A stretch of 64,000 nt of DNA from Levilactobacillus zymae (GCF_032190635.1 NZ_JAVLAS010000001.1:2170001-2234000), one strand, 5' to 3'. Counted from the stretch's first letter, positions 51,185 through 60,046 are shown. Numbers and translations are program-made. The notes: a model not told the origin generated them from the sequence alone.

Positions 51185-51394
51185 CAATGGTGATTTTCTT
51201 CCGGTTAACCCACCAGTGTAATGGTTGCAAGCTTTGGGGCTCCTGATTGTCCGCGGAAAACCAGTTTTATCCTCCACTAGCATCGCATTTAACAACTACA
51301 GTCCTCGTTTAAATTTCTAAACAGTCTCTAATTCCCGTCGCGGGATTATTTGGCTATTGTACACTCCCTGTCTGGCAAATAGCTTAGAAATTCC
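51185..51394. other. Gene-free region
   Basis: About 210 bases after repeat copy 1. One short hairpin CCCG-TCG-CGGG (51333-51343) followed by ATTATTT. Nothing else recognised. Confidence 0.3.
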
Positions 51395-52105
51395 TTAGAA
51401 AAGCTGACCGACGTAGTAGTGAATAAACATGGTAATAATCCCGACCACGATGTTGCGGACAATCGCCGTCTTGACCAGACCGTGACTCAACTTGGCGCTC
51501 AGAAAACCCGTCAACGCCACAGATAAGATCACGGCAATGATGGTCCCCGGCCACTGCCAAGCCACCGGCAGAAAGGTCATCGCAACCAGCGGAAAGACCC
51601 CCCCGGCCGACGCGGAGAACAGTGAGGAGAAGGCCGCATCCCATGGGTTCATGTAGTGTCCCAGCTTGATGTCGTACTTCACTTCGACAATGGTTTCCAG
51701 GGCGTTCTTGCTCATCAGATCCTTGGCGATGGCCAAAGACGTTGCTGGCGTGACGCCCCGGCCTTCGTAGAACTTCTGGACCGTCGCGAGTTCGTCGTCA
51801 AAGTTGGTCTTTAATAGCTCGGCTTCCTTAGCGACCGCCGCCCGTTCGGTATCCTTTTGCGTGCTAACGGAGGCGTATTCCCCAGACGCCATCGAAAAGG
51901 CGCAGGCAATCAGGTCAGACAAACCGGCGATAAAAATCGTGAACTGGTTCGTGGTCGCCGCAGCCACACTGAATAGGACCCCGACTACCGTCAGAATACC
52001 ATCGTTAGACCCCAACACCCCAGCCCGCAACGTGTTGAGCTTTTCATCCATCGTTTGGTGTTGCTTCTTACTCTTCTTTAAACGCAACGTATCATTTGCT
52101 ACCAT
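51395..52105 (-). CDS. VIT1/CCC1-family Fe/Mn transporter
   Basis: 236 residues. LRAGVLGSNDGILTVVGVLF (26-45) and SMASGEYASVSTQKDTERA (about 72-90) are the VIT1 signature; five helices with a long cytoplasmic metal-binding domain (about 90-150) rich in Glu and Asp. Moves Fe(II) or Mn(II) out of the cytoplasm. Second of two tandem paralogues 16 bases apart, downstream of PerR-like boxes. Confidence 0.9.
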   Translation of the reverse strand: MVANDTLRLKKSKKQHQTMDEKLNTLRAGVLGSNDGILTVVGVLFSVAAATTNQFTIFIAGLSDLIACAFSMASGEYASVSTQKDTERAAVAKEAELLKTNFDDELATVQKFYEGRGVTPATSLAIAKDLMSKNALETIVEVKYDIKLGHYMNPWDAAFSSLFSASAGGVFPLVAMTFLPVAWQWPGTIIAVILSVALTGFLSAKLSHGLVKTAIVRNIVVGIITMFIHYYVGQLF

Positions 52106-52121
52106 TGTTTAGCGCTCCCTC

Positions 52122-52808
52122 TCATGCGAATAATCGACCGATAAAGTACGTGACCAGCATGGTAATGACTCCCGCTACCACGTTTCGCACGGTACCGTTC
52201 CGTCGGTTGGCGTTCCCCAGAATCGCCGCGACATAGCCGGTAATCGATAACGCGATGATGACCGCCACGAACGTCCCCCAGATCCGTAAGTTCTTCGGCA
52301 ACAAGCTGATCGATAACAGCGGTAGGATGGAGCCCGTCGGAAAGGAAATCATCGACGCAATGGCCGCCGAAAATGGATTGGTGTACTCTCCTACGTTAAA
52401 CCCAAAGCGTTCACGAACCGTGGCCTTGATGGGATCCTTAGTCATCATTTCGTGGGCCGCCTGTTCGGCTAATTCCGGTTTAATCCCACTGGCAACGTAC
52501 TTATCCTTGATGAAGTTGAATTCTCCGTCATAATCGTCATCTAACGCGACCGTCTGGGTTTCAATCGCCTTACGCTGAGCATCCTTTTGCGTATTGACCG
52601 AAACGTATTCCCCCATGGCCATCGACACCGTCCCGGCAATCATTCCGGCAATCCCTGAGATAAAGATGGCGAAACTACTCGTGGCTGCTCCGGCCACCCC
52701 GATAACAATCCCCGCAACGGATAAGATGCCATCATTGGCCCCCATAACGCTGGCCCGTAAGACGTTGATGCGTTGCGCTAAAGTTGCTGGCTTCTTCTTT
52801 GATTCCAT
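52122..52808 (-). CDS. VIT1/CCC1-family Fe/Mn transporter
   Basis: 228 residues, same layout: LRASVMGANDGILSVAGIVI (14-33), SMAMGEYVSVNTQKDAQRKA, cytoplasmic acidic domain (DDDYDGEFNFIKDKY) and C-terminal helices. First gene of the pair; GGGGG precedes ATG 52808. Divergent from perR. The tandem duplication may provide different metal preference or a heterodimer. Confidence 0.92.
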   Translation of the reverse strand: MESKKKPATLAQRINVLRASVMGANDGILSVAGIVIGVAGAATSSFAIFISGIAGMIAGTVSMAMGEYVSVNTQKDAQRKAIETQTVALDDDYDGEFNFIKDKYVASGIKPELAEQAAHEMMTKDPIKATVRERFGFNVGEYTNPFSAAIASMISFPTGSILPLLSISLLPKNLRIWGTFVAVIIALSITGYVAAILGNANRRNGTVRNVVAGVITMLVTYFIGRLFA

Positions 52809-52903
52809 TATTCCTAACCCCCTACATGGTTTTACAACCGCAGTACTTTTATCATAGCACGAATCAAACTCAAAAGTTTGGTATGACTAAAATTTTATCT
52901 ATA

Positions 52904-52918
52904 TTAGAATCGTTCTTA
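52904..52918. promoter_or_regulatory. PerR/Fur-type box 1
   Basis: TTAGAATCGTTCTTA, 13 of 15 like the streptococcal Per box TTAGAATCATTCTAA, between the VIT pair and perR. Confidence 0.65.
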
Positions 52919-52925
52919 TCTAACA

Positions 52926-52940
52926 ACAATTCTATTCTAG
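52926..52940. promoter_or_regulatory. PerR/Fur-type box 2 (weaker)
   Basis: Reverse complement reads CTAGAATAGAATTGT; left half fits the box, right half is weaker. 7 bases from box 1. Confidence 0.4.
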
Positions 52941-52989
52941 CACGAATCCCGGAAAAGTAAATCATCTACCAACTAAAAATTATCGTAAC

Positions 52990-53004
52990 CACGAATTGTT
53001 CTAA
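52990..53004. promoter_or_regulatory. PerR/Fur-type box 3
   Basis: ACGAATTGTTCTAA; reverse complement TTAGAACAATTCGT. About 80 bases before the perR start, so perR may be autoregulated. Confidence 0.5.
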
Positions 53005-53083
53005 ATTAAAACGGAAAACTGGAAGTCTGGTCGAAATGTGGTTTAATAGAGTCAGATAAGACTAATTATAAGGAGGGATTCCC

Positions 53084-53593
53084 ATGGCCCAACCTAACCA
53101 ACTTTTAGCGCAAGCGTTAAAGACCTTAAAGGATCATCATATTCGGGTAACGCCCCAGCGCCGGGTAATTTTGACTTACCTGGTCAACCATCACAATCAC
53201 CCGGCCGTTGAAACCATCTACACCGCATTAGCGGCGGAACAACCTAATCTTAGTATGGCCACGATTTATAACACGTTAAACCTCTTAGTGGACCTTGGTA
53301 TTGTGATCGAACTACCCAACGATAACGGCGGCGTCCGTTACGACTTCTATGGGCAGCCCCATTACCACGTGATTTGCGAAAACTGTGGCAAGATTACCGA
53401 CGTCTTCGCCCCCGACTTCGCCCAGTTGGAACAACAACTCAACCGCGAAGCCAGCGAACAAACCGGATACTTGGTCACCAGTAACCACGTGGAGGTCTAC
53501 GGGTTATGCCCGGAATGCCAACAAAAGTTGCATATCGATCCCGCCAGAAAACAGTGGGCTCAGGGTGCCGCGCCGGCACCGACAGCCGATTAA
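53084..53593 (+). CDS. perR: Peroxide-stress/iron regulator, PerR subfamily of Fur
   Basis: 169 residues. DNA-binding winged helix with RVTPQRRVILTYLV and LSMATIYNTLNLL (56-68). The regulatory metal ligands of PerR line up: His39, Asp87 (YDF, where Fur has Glu), His93, His95 and Asp106. Two CxxC pairs (98/101 and 142/145) form the structural zinc site. It represses peroxide and metal genes with Fe or Mn and is inactivated by His oxidation. The C terminus has an unusual Ala/Pro tail (AQGAAPAPTAD). Likely controls the divergent VIT genes through the boxes above. Confidence 0.9.
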   Translation: MAQPNQLLAQALKTLKDHHIRVTPQRRVILTYLVNHHNHPAVETIYTALAAEQPNLSMATIYNTLNLLVDLGIVIELPNDNGGVRYDFYGQPHYHVICENCGKITDVFAPDFAQLEQQLNREASEQTGYLVTSNHVEVYGLCPECQQKLHIDPARKQWAQGAAPAPTAD

Positions 53594-53834
53594 ACCGGTT
53601 TCTTCTGATGTTACAGTGAGGTTACAGGCGTCGTGCAGTTTTAATCTATTTGAAAACACCCGAAACAAAGCCCGTGGTTATTGATATTAGAAGCGTAATA
53701 TTAAGCTACGGTCCCGGTTAACCGGTTGTCGTGAGCGACATTTATCGATATAGTAAGGTACGAAATCATAGCGTCGCAACCGTACAGATGGTTGTTAACA
53801 AATAAGATAATGAAAGATTTGAGGGATGATTCGG

Positions 53835-54950
53835 GTGAAAATGTCAAAAGTTCTCCTTGCGGCAGTCGCCGCGTTAGGGTTTGCCGGTCTCTTCGGCGGA
53901 GCAACCTCGGCGAATGCTAGTTCGAAGGTCAACAATTATATTAATAGTCACAATTACAAGCCAGCCAAGGTCACGAAGGCCATTTGGAGTGGCTTTCCTA
54001 AGTACAAGTACCGGCACGGTGTTGGCAAGCCGGAAGGGGTCGTCGTCCACGAAACAGCTAACCCGTCTTCGACCATTTACAACGAAATTGCCTACATGAA
54101 GCGGAACTATAACAACGCCTTCGTCCACAGTTTCGTTGACGCCTCCCACATCATCAACATTGCCAACACCAACTACCTTTCCTGGGGGGTTGGCTATCCG
54201 GGGAACGCTCGGTTCGTTCAATTCGAACAGATTGAAGTACACAGTAAGTCCGCCTTCGCCCACGAAATTGCTAACGCGGCCTGGTACACGGCTTACCTGT
54301 TAAAGGAATACAAGTTGAAGCCTAACGATGCTGCCTACGACGGTAAGGGGACGGTTTGGTCCCACGGGTCCGTCGCTAAGCATTTAGGCGGGTCAACGCA
54401 TACCGATCCGGTCGGGTACTACGCTTCGGCTGGGAAGAAGTACTTTGGGCAGAAGTACACCATGGCTGCCTTCTACCAGATGGTTAAGAAGTACTACAAG
54501 ACCATGACGACCTCAACGCACACCAAGTTGATCACGGCAACTTACAAGTCGGTCAACCAACAAGCGAAGTTAAGTAGCAAGTACACGAAATACTACCTAT
54601 ACAATCACGTCAAGGGCTCTAACAAGAACGCCAAGCGGCAAAAGTGGTCTAAGATTACGCCTAAGGTGGGCAAGACCTACTACATTGACATGACGGCTAA
54701 GAAGACCACGGGATCGACCTGGTACCGCATCAAGCCTTCTAAGAACAGTAGCAAGCGTTACTGGGTTTACTCAAAGGTCTTAACGGGCGTCCAGAACGTC
54801 AAGACGACCACCGCAACGACAGCGAGTGCCACTAGCAGCTTCGATTCATCCAGCGCTACGAGCAGTTCTGATAGTTCGTCGGCCGCCACTAGTTCCAGCG
54901 ACGTTAACGCAGCTAGCACTAGTACCAGTAGTGTGAGTGCCAGCAATTAA
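53835..54950 (+). CDS. Secreted N-acetylmuramoyl-L-alanine amidase (Amidase_2) with Ser/Thr-rich tail
   Basis: 371 residues. Start is uncertain: GTG 53835 (10 bases after GAGGG) is preferred; ATG 53826 or ATG 53841 are alternatives. Signal peptide ends at SANAS near residue 30. Amidase_2 domain about 45-215: zinc ligands in VVHETANP and the THTDPV motif, FVHSFVD, RFVQFEQIEVH. Then an SH3-like region (about 230-315) with YYLYNHVKGSNKNAKRQKW, and a tail of about 50 residues almost all Ser, Thr, Ala and Asp, a likely glycosylated stretch. Cuts the glycan-peptide bond of peptidoglycan. Confidence 0.88.
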   Translation: MKMSKVLLAAVAALGFAGLFGGATSANASSKVNNYINSHNYKPAKVTKAIWSGFPKYKYRHGVGKPEGVVVHETANPSSTIYNEIAYMKRNYNNAFVHSFVDASHIINIANTNYLSWGVGYPGNARFVQFEQIEVHSKSAFAHEIANAAWYTAYLLKEYKLKPNDAAYDGKGTVWSHGSVAKHLGGSTHTDPVGYYASAGKKYFGQKYTMAAFYQMVKKYYKTMTTSTHTKLITATYKSVNQQAKLSSKYTKYYLYNHVKGSNKNAKRQKWSKITPKVGKTYYIDMTAKKTTGSTWYRIKPSKNSSKRYWVYSKVLTGVQNVKTTTATTASATSSFDSSSATSSSDSSSAATSSSDVNAASTSTSSVSASN

Positions 54951-54977
54951 AGCTTAAATTTACGTTTCAACCCTCAA

Positions 54978-55018
54978 GCGAGCGGTGACTATCTACGGGA
55001 TGGTCACCGCTCGTTTTT
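54978..55018 (+). terminator. Rho-independent terminator
   Basis: GAGCGGTGAC / GTCACCGCTC stem, then TTTTT. Confidence 0.88.
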
Positions 55019-55063
55019 GCGTGGTACCGACGCGAACCTCTTTCACACCGCAAAATAGCGTGA

Positions 55064-55149
55064 CTCTTAACGTAAAAATGGCCATTATTCCAAATTCAGG
55101 AACAATGGCCATTTTAGTATCAAGCGAAACAAACCGTCCGGTGACACCC
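55064..55149. repeat. Palindromic dispersed repeat, copy D
   Basis: CTTAACGTAAAAATGGCCAT at left (55065-55084), core AAAATGGCCATTATTCC (55075-55091) against GGAACAATGGCCATTTT (55099-55115), tail TCAAGCGAAACAAACCGTCC then GGTGACACCC. Between convergent genes. Confidence 0.8.
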
Positions 55150-55191
55150 TATCGACGGCCGCCGCGGGAACCACCGCGCAGCGCAACAGAC

Positions 55192-55959
55192 CTATTTCGC
55201 CGCGCGCTTCCGCTGACCGGCCGCCGCTCGGGTCATGACCCAGGTGGTAATGGGCACCGTCAGCAAGACACTCAGCATGGCGAACAGGATCATCAAGATT
55301 TCCGACACGAAGATTTTATCGTTGAAAATCTCGCCAAACGAATAGTGCACACCGGTGAACCAGATGAATAACGCCAGGAAACCGCCGAAAAAGCCGAAAA
55401 ACAGGGTGTTAAACGTGGTCCCGATGATTTGCTTACCCACGCTGATACCGTCGTTAAACAGCGATTTTAAGCCAACCTGGGGGTGCTGCTCAAGAATCTC
55501 ACTGAGTCCCGCCGAAATCGCCATCGCCGCCTCGGCAATCGCTCCCAGCGTGCTCAGGATCGCCGTCGCCGTCGTCACCTTGACGAAGTTGATCCCCACC
55601 AGGACCGACAAGCCCACCAGGTCCTCACTGTCCTCCGGGCCAAAGCCCTGGACCATGGCCCACTGCTCAACCGGAACGATTAATAGGACCAAGACTACCA
55701 GCACGATGGCCGAAGCGATAAACGCCACGGTACTCGATAAATCATCACCACTACTCATGAAAATGGTCAAAGCCAAAACCATTAAGCCGACCACCAACGT
55801 AACGATCAACGGTGAGAAGTGAAAGGCCACCAACACGATAGCTAAGAATAGCAGGCCGAAGTTCAGGAGCAACGCCAGAAACGACTGGGCCCCCGCCTTG
55901 CCACCCACTAGCACCATTAGCAGTAGTAAAATCAGGCCCAATAAGGTAATTGTACTCAT
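55192..55959 (-). CDS. YibE/F family membrane protein (second subunit)
   Basis: 255 residues, seven or so helices: begins MSTITLLGLILLLLMVLVGG, contains EDSEDLVGLSVLVGINFVKV and GAIAEAAMAISAGLSEILEQ (about 137-156), the YibE/F signature, and HPQVGLKSLFNDGISVGKQI. ATG overlaps the upstream gene stop (ATGA). Export or energy-coupled role of the family is not known; both subunits are always found together. Confidence 0.85.
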   Translation of the reverse strand: MSTITLLGLILLLLMVLVGGKAGAQSFLALLLNFGLLFLAIVLVAFHFSPLIVTLVVGLMVLALTIFMSSGDDLSSTVAFIASAIVLVVLVLLIVPVEQWAMVQGFGPEDSEDLVGLSVLVGINFVKVTTATAILSTLGAIAEAAMAISAGLSEILEQHPQVGLKSLFNDGISVGKQIIGTTFNTLFFGFFGGFLALFIWFTGVHYSFGEIFNDKIFVSEILMILFAMLSVLLTVPITTWVMTRAAAGQRKRAAK

Positions 55960-57071
55960 GCGGCCACCCCCTTAGGTAACCAACGACTAGCGAGATAACT
56001 GGCCAACGGAACGGCTAATACAATACCAATCCCACTAATCAAGCTTTGAACCACTCCCATCGACATGTTCATCGAGAAGGTATAGCCCCAGCTATTACCA
56101 TTTTTGAGGTATAGCAATGCCATCGGAAACGTGTCGGCCACAAAAATAAAGAACAGCACGTTAATCAAGGGGCCCATAATGGTACTCCCAATCTGCCGGC
56201 CGGACTTGAAGATCTGTTGTGGCGTGATGGTCGGACGTTCTCGTTTCAATGCGAACAACGACGAGATGATGTCAGTCGATTCATCCATCACCGCACCTAA
56301 CGACCCTAACAAGGTCTCAGCCAAGAACAATGGTCGGGGTAACTGGGTCACATACTGCATGGACTCGTAGAACATCCCCTTCTCGTGAGTCACGTGAAAG
56401 ACACCTAACGCGACGACAATGGCACACAGCGTCCCCCCCAGCGTGGTTACCAACGTGATGACCATCTGACGAGTCCAGCCCAACACTAGCCACAGGGTTA
56501 CCGCCGCAAAAACGACGGCTAAGCTGCCGAAAATCCACAGGACTTGCGCGCCCTGTGTTGAGCCATTCAACAGGATGGCCATTAAGAAGAGCACCCCGTT
56601 AGCCGCGACGCTAAGAAATGCCATCAAGCCGCTAAACTGCATGATTAACAGGAGTAGACCCACGACCACCCACAGCATAAAGACCAGTGGGATATCGCGC
56701 TTCCGATCTTTGACCGTTGCACTCAGATGACCATTATGGTGGTGTAACACCACAAACAGCTGATTCCCAACGTGGTAGCGTTGATCCATGGCCCCCGACG
56801 CCGAATAGGTATTGGTCACCTTCAGCTGGTGCCCCCGCCGTGACGTATTCAGCAACGTCCCCGTCAAAACCTGTTGCGTTTGATAATCGACGTTTTGAAA
56901 GTCATCGGTTTCCTTGGTCGTTTGTTGTTGCCGCACCGCGGTGACCCGCATGATGGGATCGTGATACCAGACGGCGTTATGCGCGGTACCCCACAATAGT
57001 AGGCCGCCGACGATAACCACGACTAACCACGCCCACCAGGTCACTTTGGACGTTTGCTTAAATGATTGCAC
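55956..57071 (-). CDS. YibE/F family membrane protein (first subunit)
   Basis: 371 residues. GTG 57071 (MQSFKQTSKVTWW) has GAGAGGAA 9 bases upstream; the longer frame from 57101 has none. One N-terminal helix, an extracellular beta domain of about 90 residues (DFQNVDYQTQQVLTGTLLNT; RYHVGNQLFVVLHHHNG), then seven helices with ETLLGSLGAVMDESTDIISS and the RPTITPQQIFKSGRQIG segment characteristic of YibE/F. Coupled to the next gene. Confidence 0.87.
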   Translation of the reverse strand: MQSFKQTSKVTWWAWLVVVIVGGLLLWGTAHNAVWYHDPIMRVTAVRQQQTTKETDDFQNVDYQTQQVLTGTLLNTSRRGHQLKVTNTYSASGAMDQRYHVGNQLFVVLHHHNGHLSATVKDRKRDIPLVFMLWVVVGLLLLIMQFSGLMAFLSVAANGVLFLMAILLNGSTQGAQVLWIFGSLAVVFAAVTLWLVLGWTRQMVITLVTTLGGTLCAIVVALGVFHVTHEKGMFYESMQYVTQLPRPLFLAETLLGSLGAVMDESTDIISSLFALKRERPTITPQQIFKSGRQIGSTIMGPLINVLFFIFVADTFPMALLYLKNGNSWGYTFSMNMSMGVVQSLISGIGIVLAVPLASYLASRWLPKGVAA

Positions 57072-57192
57072 ACTAACCGTTCCTCTCTCTGATACTTTCA
57101 ATTTTCAATATACCACTTTCCCCCAGACCCACCGGTTCCCCGCTCAAAATTTAACTAAATCGAAGGAGGTCCCGTGAAATTCCCAGTTGACC

Positions 57193-57221
57193 TTGCAATT
57201 TTGGGAGAAAACCAGTAGAAT
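57193..57221 (+). promoter_or_regulatory. Promoter of small basic protein gene
   Basis: TTGCAA (57193-57198), 17 bases, TAGAAT (57216-57221). Confidence 0.7.
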
Positions 57222-57261
57222 AGTAGCCGATTGTTATTTTAATTAAGCGAGGGTTTTTACA

Positions 57262-57387
57262 ATGAGAAAAGCACATCCAAATGGCGTACAAGGCCGTCGG
57301 AAGGTTAACCGTAAGAAGGACCTGAAGCGGCGCGACGAAATCGCTAATCTTCAACGTTGGTTGAAGGGCGAAATCAAGAACAAGTAA
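57262..57387 (+). CDS. Small basic protein
   Basis: 41 residues, about one third Lys or Arg: MRKAHPNGVQGRRKVNRKKD then LKRRDEIANLQRWLKGEIKN and K. GCGAGGG lies 7 to 8 bases before the ATG, a consensus-like promoter is upstream and a perfect terminator follows, so it is a real unit. The composition suggests RNA or ribosome binding; it is not one of the standard small ribosomal proteins as far as I can tell. Confidence 0.72.
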   Translation: MRKAHPNGVQGRRKVNRKKDLKRRDEIANLQRWLKGEIKNK

Positions 57388-57402
57388 TCTCGCCAATTAC
57401 TG

Positions 57403-57440
57403 AAAAAAACGCACTGACCAATTGGTCAGTGCGTTTTTTT
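57403..57440. terminator. Perfect bidirectional terminator
   Basis: AACGCACTGACC-AATT-GGTCAGTGCGTT with A7 and T7 flanks. Confidence 0.93.
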
Positions 57441-57455
57441 GCTTAGCTCAACGAA

Positions 57456-57881
57456 TTAATCGACCACCAGGACACTAGTGTCCGAGTTATGAACCACGTA
57501 GGCCGTGGTCGACCCCATAATGGCGCGACCCAAACCGTGAACCCCGGAACGACCAATCACCGTTAGTGTGGTTTTAAGTTCTTGGGGCAGCGTCGTCGCA
57601 ATCGTGGGCTTAGGCAAGCCCACTTTGAAGCTAGTTTCAACCGGTACCCCGGCATTCTCTACTTCTTGCACCGCACTGTCTAAAAACTTCGTCGCCGCGG
57701 CCTTAAAATGGGTGACAATTTCACTCCCAAATTCCGCACCATAGTGTGCATAGGTCTGATCACTAGCGACAGAGACGATGAACAGTTTGGAGCCGAGTTT
57801 TTTGGCCAGCTTAATGGCCTCTACCAATGCTGTATGGGCATTTTTGCTGCCATCCATCGGTACTAAAATCCGTTCATACAT
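57456..57881 (-). CDS. Universal stress protein (UspA family)
   Basis: 141 residues, single domain. MYERILVPMDGSKNAHTALV at the start and the ATP-binding pattern G-x2-G-x9-G-S/T seen as GRSGVHGLGRAIMGSTT (about 111-127) near the end, then VLVVD. Extended -10 TGGTATGAT upstream and a leader hairpin CCAC-TTCG-GTGG (57914-57903). Probable stress or energy sensor. Confidence 0.92.
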   Translation of the reverse strand: MYERILVPMDGSKNAHTALVEAIKLAKKLGSKLFIVSVASDQTYAHYGAEFGSEIVTHFKAAATKFLDSAVQEVENAGVPVETSFKVGLPKPTIATTLPQELKTTLTVIGRSGVHGLGRAIMGSTTAYVVHNSDTSVLVVD

Positions 57882-58099
57882 CCTATCCCGTCCTTTCCAA
57901 AATCCACCGAAGTGGTATCGCTTTCAACACCTTAATCATACCAATAATTTGGCTTTTATGAAAGCAACACGTACTGCTTTTCATCAATATTTTTATGCAA
58001 CTCATTCCCAGAAAAGCAATTCCCCGCGCGGGATTAGGCGACTTGTGGTAAGATGTAGCAAGTACTTTACTCACTCAAAGGATGGCGTATCTAACAATT

Positions 58100-58981
58100 A
58101 TGAAAAAACTTCTCGTGAGCGCCCTAGGGTTGATGGCTTTGACCCTGGCCGGCTGCTCCAACACCCTCACCACCAAACAGTCCACCTACCATCCCACGGC
58201 GCTCACCGCGGTGGTCAAAGGCGACGCGAAGGCCAAGCGTGTGACCTACCAGATCGAAGACGGTCCCCAACAATCCGTTAAGGTTGCGGCCGGAACCTAC
58301 TTCTTCCAGGTTCCCGCGGCACCGCACGACCAAACGGTCAAACTCAGTGCTAACGGGACCCACAAGACCGTCACGGTCAAGGCCACCCAGGCATTAGGCA
58401 ACTACCAAAAATTTGCGGCCAGCTACAATCAGATGGTCATTGCCAGTTACCTGCCAACTAAGGTCCAAAAGCAGCTGCAGACGGCCCAGAAGACTCAGGC
58501 CCAGACCAAGCAAAAGTTAGCGGCCCTGGCCAAGACTGACCCAACGGCGGCTGCAGTGGCAGCCAAGCAACAACAGGCCGCTGCTCAACAGCTACAGGCT
58601 AAACTGGCCACTGCCAAACGGCAAGCTAAAGCCGACTTGCTCCCTACGACGGCTAAGAATGGCGTGCAAAACTTGGTCACCACCAAAGCCGCCACGATCC
58701 GTGCCAACGTGCAGGACGGTCAGCTAATGGGACTCGCGTTGATCACCCCCACGGCACAGATGAAGACTAAGAGCGGTCAGAAGCAGTTCGGGACCACCTT
58801 CGCCTTACTGGGAGCTACGTTAAAGGCTAAACCGAAGTACGTGATCAACAAGTTTGAAAAAGTGCTAAAGGATGCCAAGTCCAATAGTAGTTCCACTAAT
58901 ACCAAAACGATTCACTCCAACGGAATCCGGTTCAACACTGGCTTTTCGGCGGATCACCTCTACATTTATATGACCAAGTAA
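58100..58981 (+). CDS. Lipoprotein with coiled-coil segment
   Basis: 293 residues from ATG 58100 (MKKLLVSALGLMALTLAGCS); the in-frame ATG at 58082 directly abuts AAAGG and would spoil the signal. Lipobox LAGC at 16-19. A beta domain (about 35-105) is followed by a long Ala/Gln/Lys coiled coil (about 125-185) and a C-terminal domain (about 195-293). No named family; the ribosome-site position is unclear for either start. Confidence 0.7.
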   Translation: MKKLLVSALGLMALTLAGCSNTLTTKQSTYHPTALTAVVKGDAKAKRVTYQIEDGPQQSVKVAAGTYFFQVPAAPHDQTVKLSANGTHKTVTVKATQALGNYQKFAASYNQMVIASYLPTKVQKQLQTAQKTQAQTKQKLAALAKTDPTAAAVAAKQQQAAAQQLQAKLATAKRQAKADLLPTTAKNGVQNLVTTKAATIRANVQDGQLMGLALITPTAQMKTKSGQKQFGTTFALLGATLKAKPKYVINKFEKVLKDAKSNSSSTNTKTIHSNGIRFNTGFSADHLYIYMTK

Positions 58982-58995
58982 ATCCAATTAGTCAT

Positions 58996-59161
58996 GCGCT
59001 TCCTGGACAGTCAGAAACGGGCTGGAACGGGGTGGGCACGGCTTAAAGCCTCCCAAATCGAGTCTTGAAGACCGACCTTTGTCTAAGCCGACTGAAAAAC
59101 GTCAGCTAAGACAAATTTCACCCCTGAGCCCATTTCTGACTGTCCCTCCAGCTTACACTGG
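58996..59161. repeat. Structured dispersed element, copy 2 of 3
   Basis: Outer arms GGACAGTCAGAAA (59005-59017) and TTTCTGACTGTCC (59133-59145), exact complements; inner arms TTGTCTAAGCCGAC (59079-59092) and GTCAGCTAAGACAA (59101-59114); ends CCAGCTTACACTGG. Lies 15 bases after the lipoprotein gene, same direction. Confidence 0.87.
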
Positions 59162-59463
59162 TTATAACCAACTATCTGTGTCTTTTCTTAATAACGGCTG
59201 GTTGTTTTAACCAGTGATTAGATCCTAGAACATTCCTTACCAGTCCAATTTCTTACGCTAGCAGTTAACCCCCGCTAGCGTATTTTTGACTAGATGGAAA
59301 GCTGAGTTGTCTTAACCCGGCGCAATAAAGTGTAATCATTTTCATCCCCATCGATAGTGCCGCATAATGACGGTAAGCTGTGATAGCGGAGACCAGCACT
59401 CATGGTGTCAGCGCGTCGCAACTAAGTCAGCAAAAATTTGCTTCTATCTAGGGGGAGTCAAGC
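59162..59463. other. Gene-free region upstream of marR gene
   Basis: About 300 bases. Contains CTAGCAGTTAACCCCCGCTA-G (59258-59278), a hairpin CTAGC/GCTAG, followed by GTATTTTTG, a weak terminator-like signal. No ORF supported. Confidence 0.35.
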
Positions 59464-59961
59464 ATGCAAAGCGAGGAGAGAGTATTTGAGACCTTCTTAC
59501 GGCAATACCGGGAGATTTTCTGCGTCCTGATTAACGCCGCTGAGCAGATCACGGGGCAATACTCATTAAGTTTCGAACAATATTTACTGTTAAAACAAAT
59601 TCATGAACAACGCAACATTACGCTAAGTGAGCTTGCGGATGACACCCGGACCACGCGTTCCGCCGCGGCTCGAAAATTACGGGCCTTACTGCTAGACGGT
59701 TACGTCGAACAGGAAGCCAAGATGGACGACCGGCGGGTCAAGTACCTGCGATTAACGCCTAAGGGAACCCGGGTGGAGGACGACATTCACCAGGTCTTCT
59801 TACAGAGTGCGCGGACTTGGAACCAATTACCATCCGACTTAGCGCCAGAAGCGATTAACGATTTCTTCACTCGCTATCAAGCCAACGTGGCTATCTGGGA
59901 TCGTAACCGGCCGAAGTTCCACCGGCCCGTAACGCGGACCCGGCGGCAAGCAGAAGATTAA
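59464..59961 (+). CDS. MarR-family transcriptional regulator
   Basis: 165 residues; GGGGGAG before ATG. Winged helix (about 45-105): LSELADDTRTTRSAAARKLR as the helix-turn-helix and MDDRRVKYLRLTPKG as the wing. The family binds phenolics, oxidants or peptides. It precedes pepO by 130 bases with a terminator between; no obvious palindromic operator is seen. Confidence 0.88.
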   Translation: MQSEERVFETFLRQYREIFCVLINAAEQITGQYSLSFEQYLLLKQIHEQRNITLSELADDTRTTRSAAARKLRALLLDGYVEQEAKMDDRRVKYLRLTPKGTRVEDDIHQVFLQSARTWNQLPSDLAPEAINDFFTRYQANVAIWDRNRPKFHRPVTRTRRQAED

Positions 59962-59982
59962 GCGGCCAAATGCCGTTCAGCA

Positions 59983-60017
59983 TTAGGAGTGTGGGGTACG
60001 CCTCAGACTCCTTTTTT
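59983..60017 (+). terminator. Rho-independent terminator
   Basis: AGGAGTGTGGG / CCTCAGACTCCT stem with mismatches, then T6. Confidence 0.7.
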
Positions 60018-60046
60018 GATGGCCCTCCCAAATCATGAGAAATCAA

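Noticed and set aside
57151..57396. 81-codon minus-strand frame
   Set aside because: Shadow of the small basic protein gene at 57262, which has promoter, ribosome site and terminator.
57882..58074. A lacto-usp-type structured RNA in the leader of the universal stress gene
   Set aside because: Only a 4-bp TTCG hairpin is evident and the leader is short; I cannot match it to the known motif.
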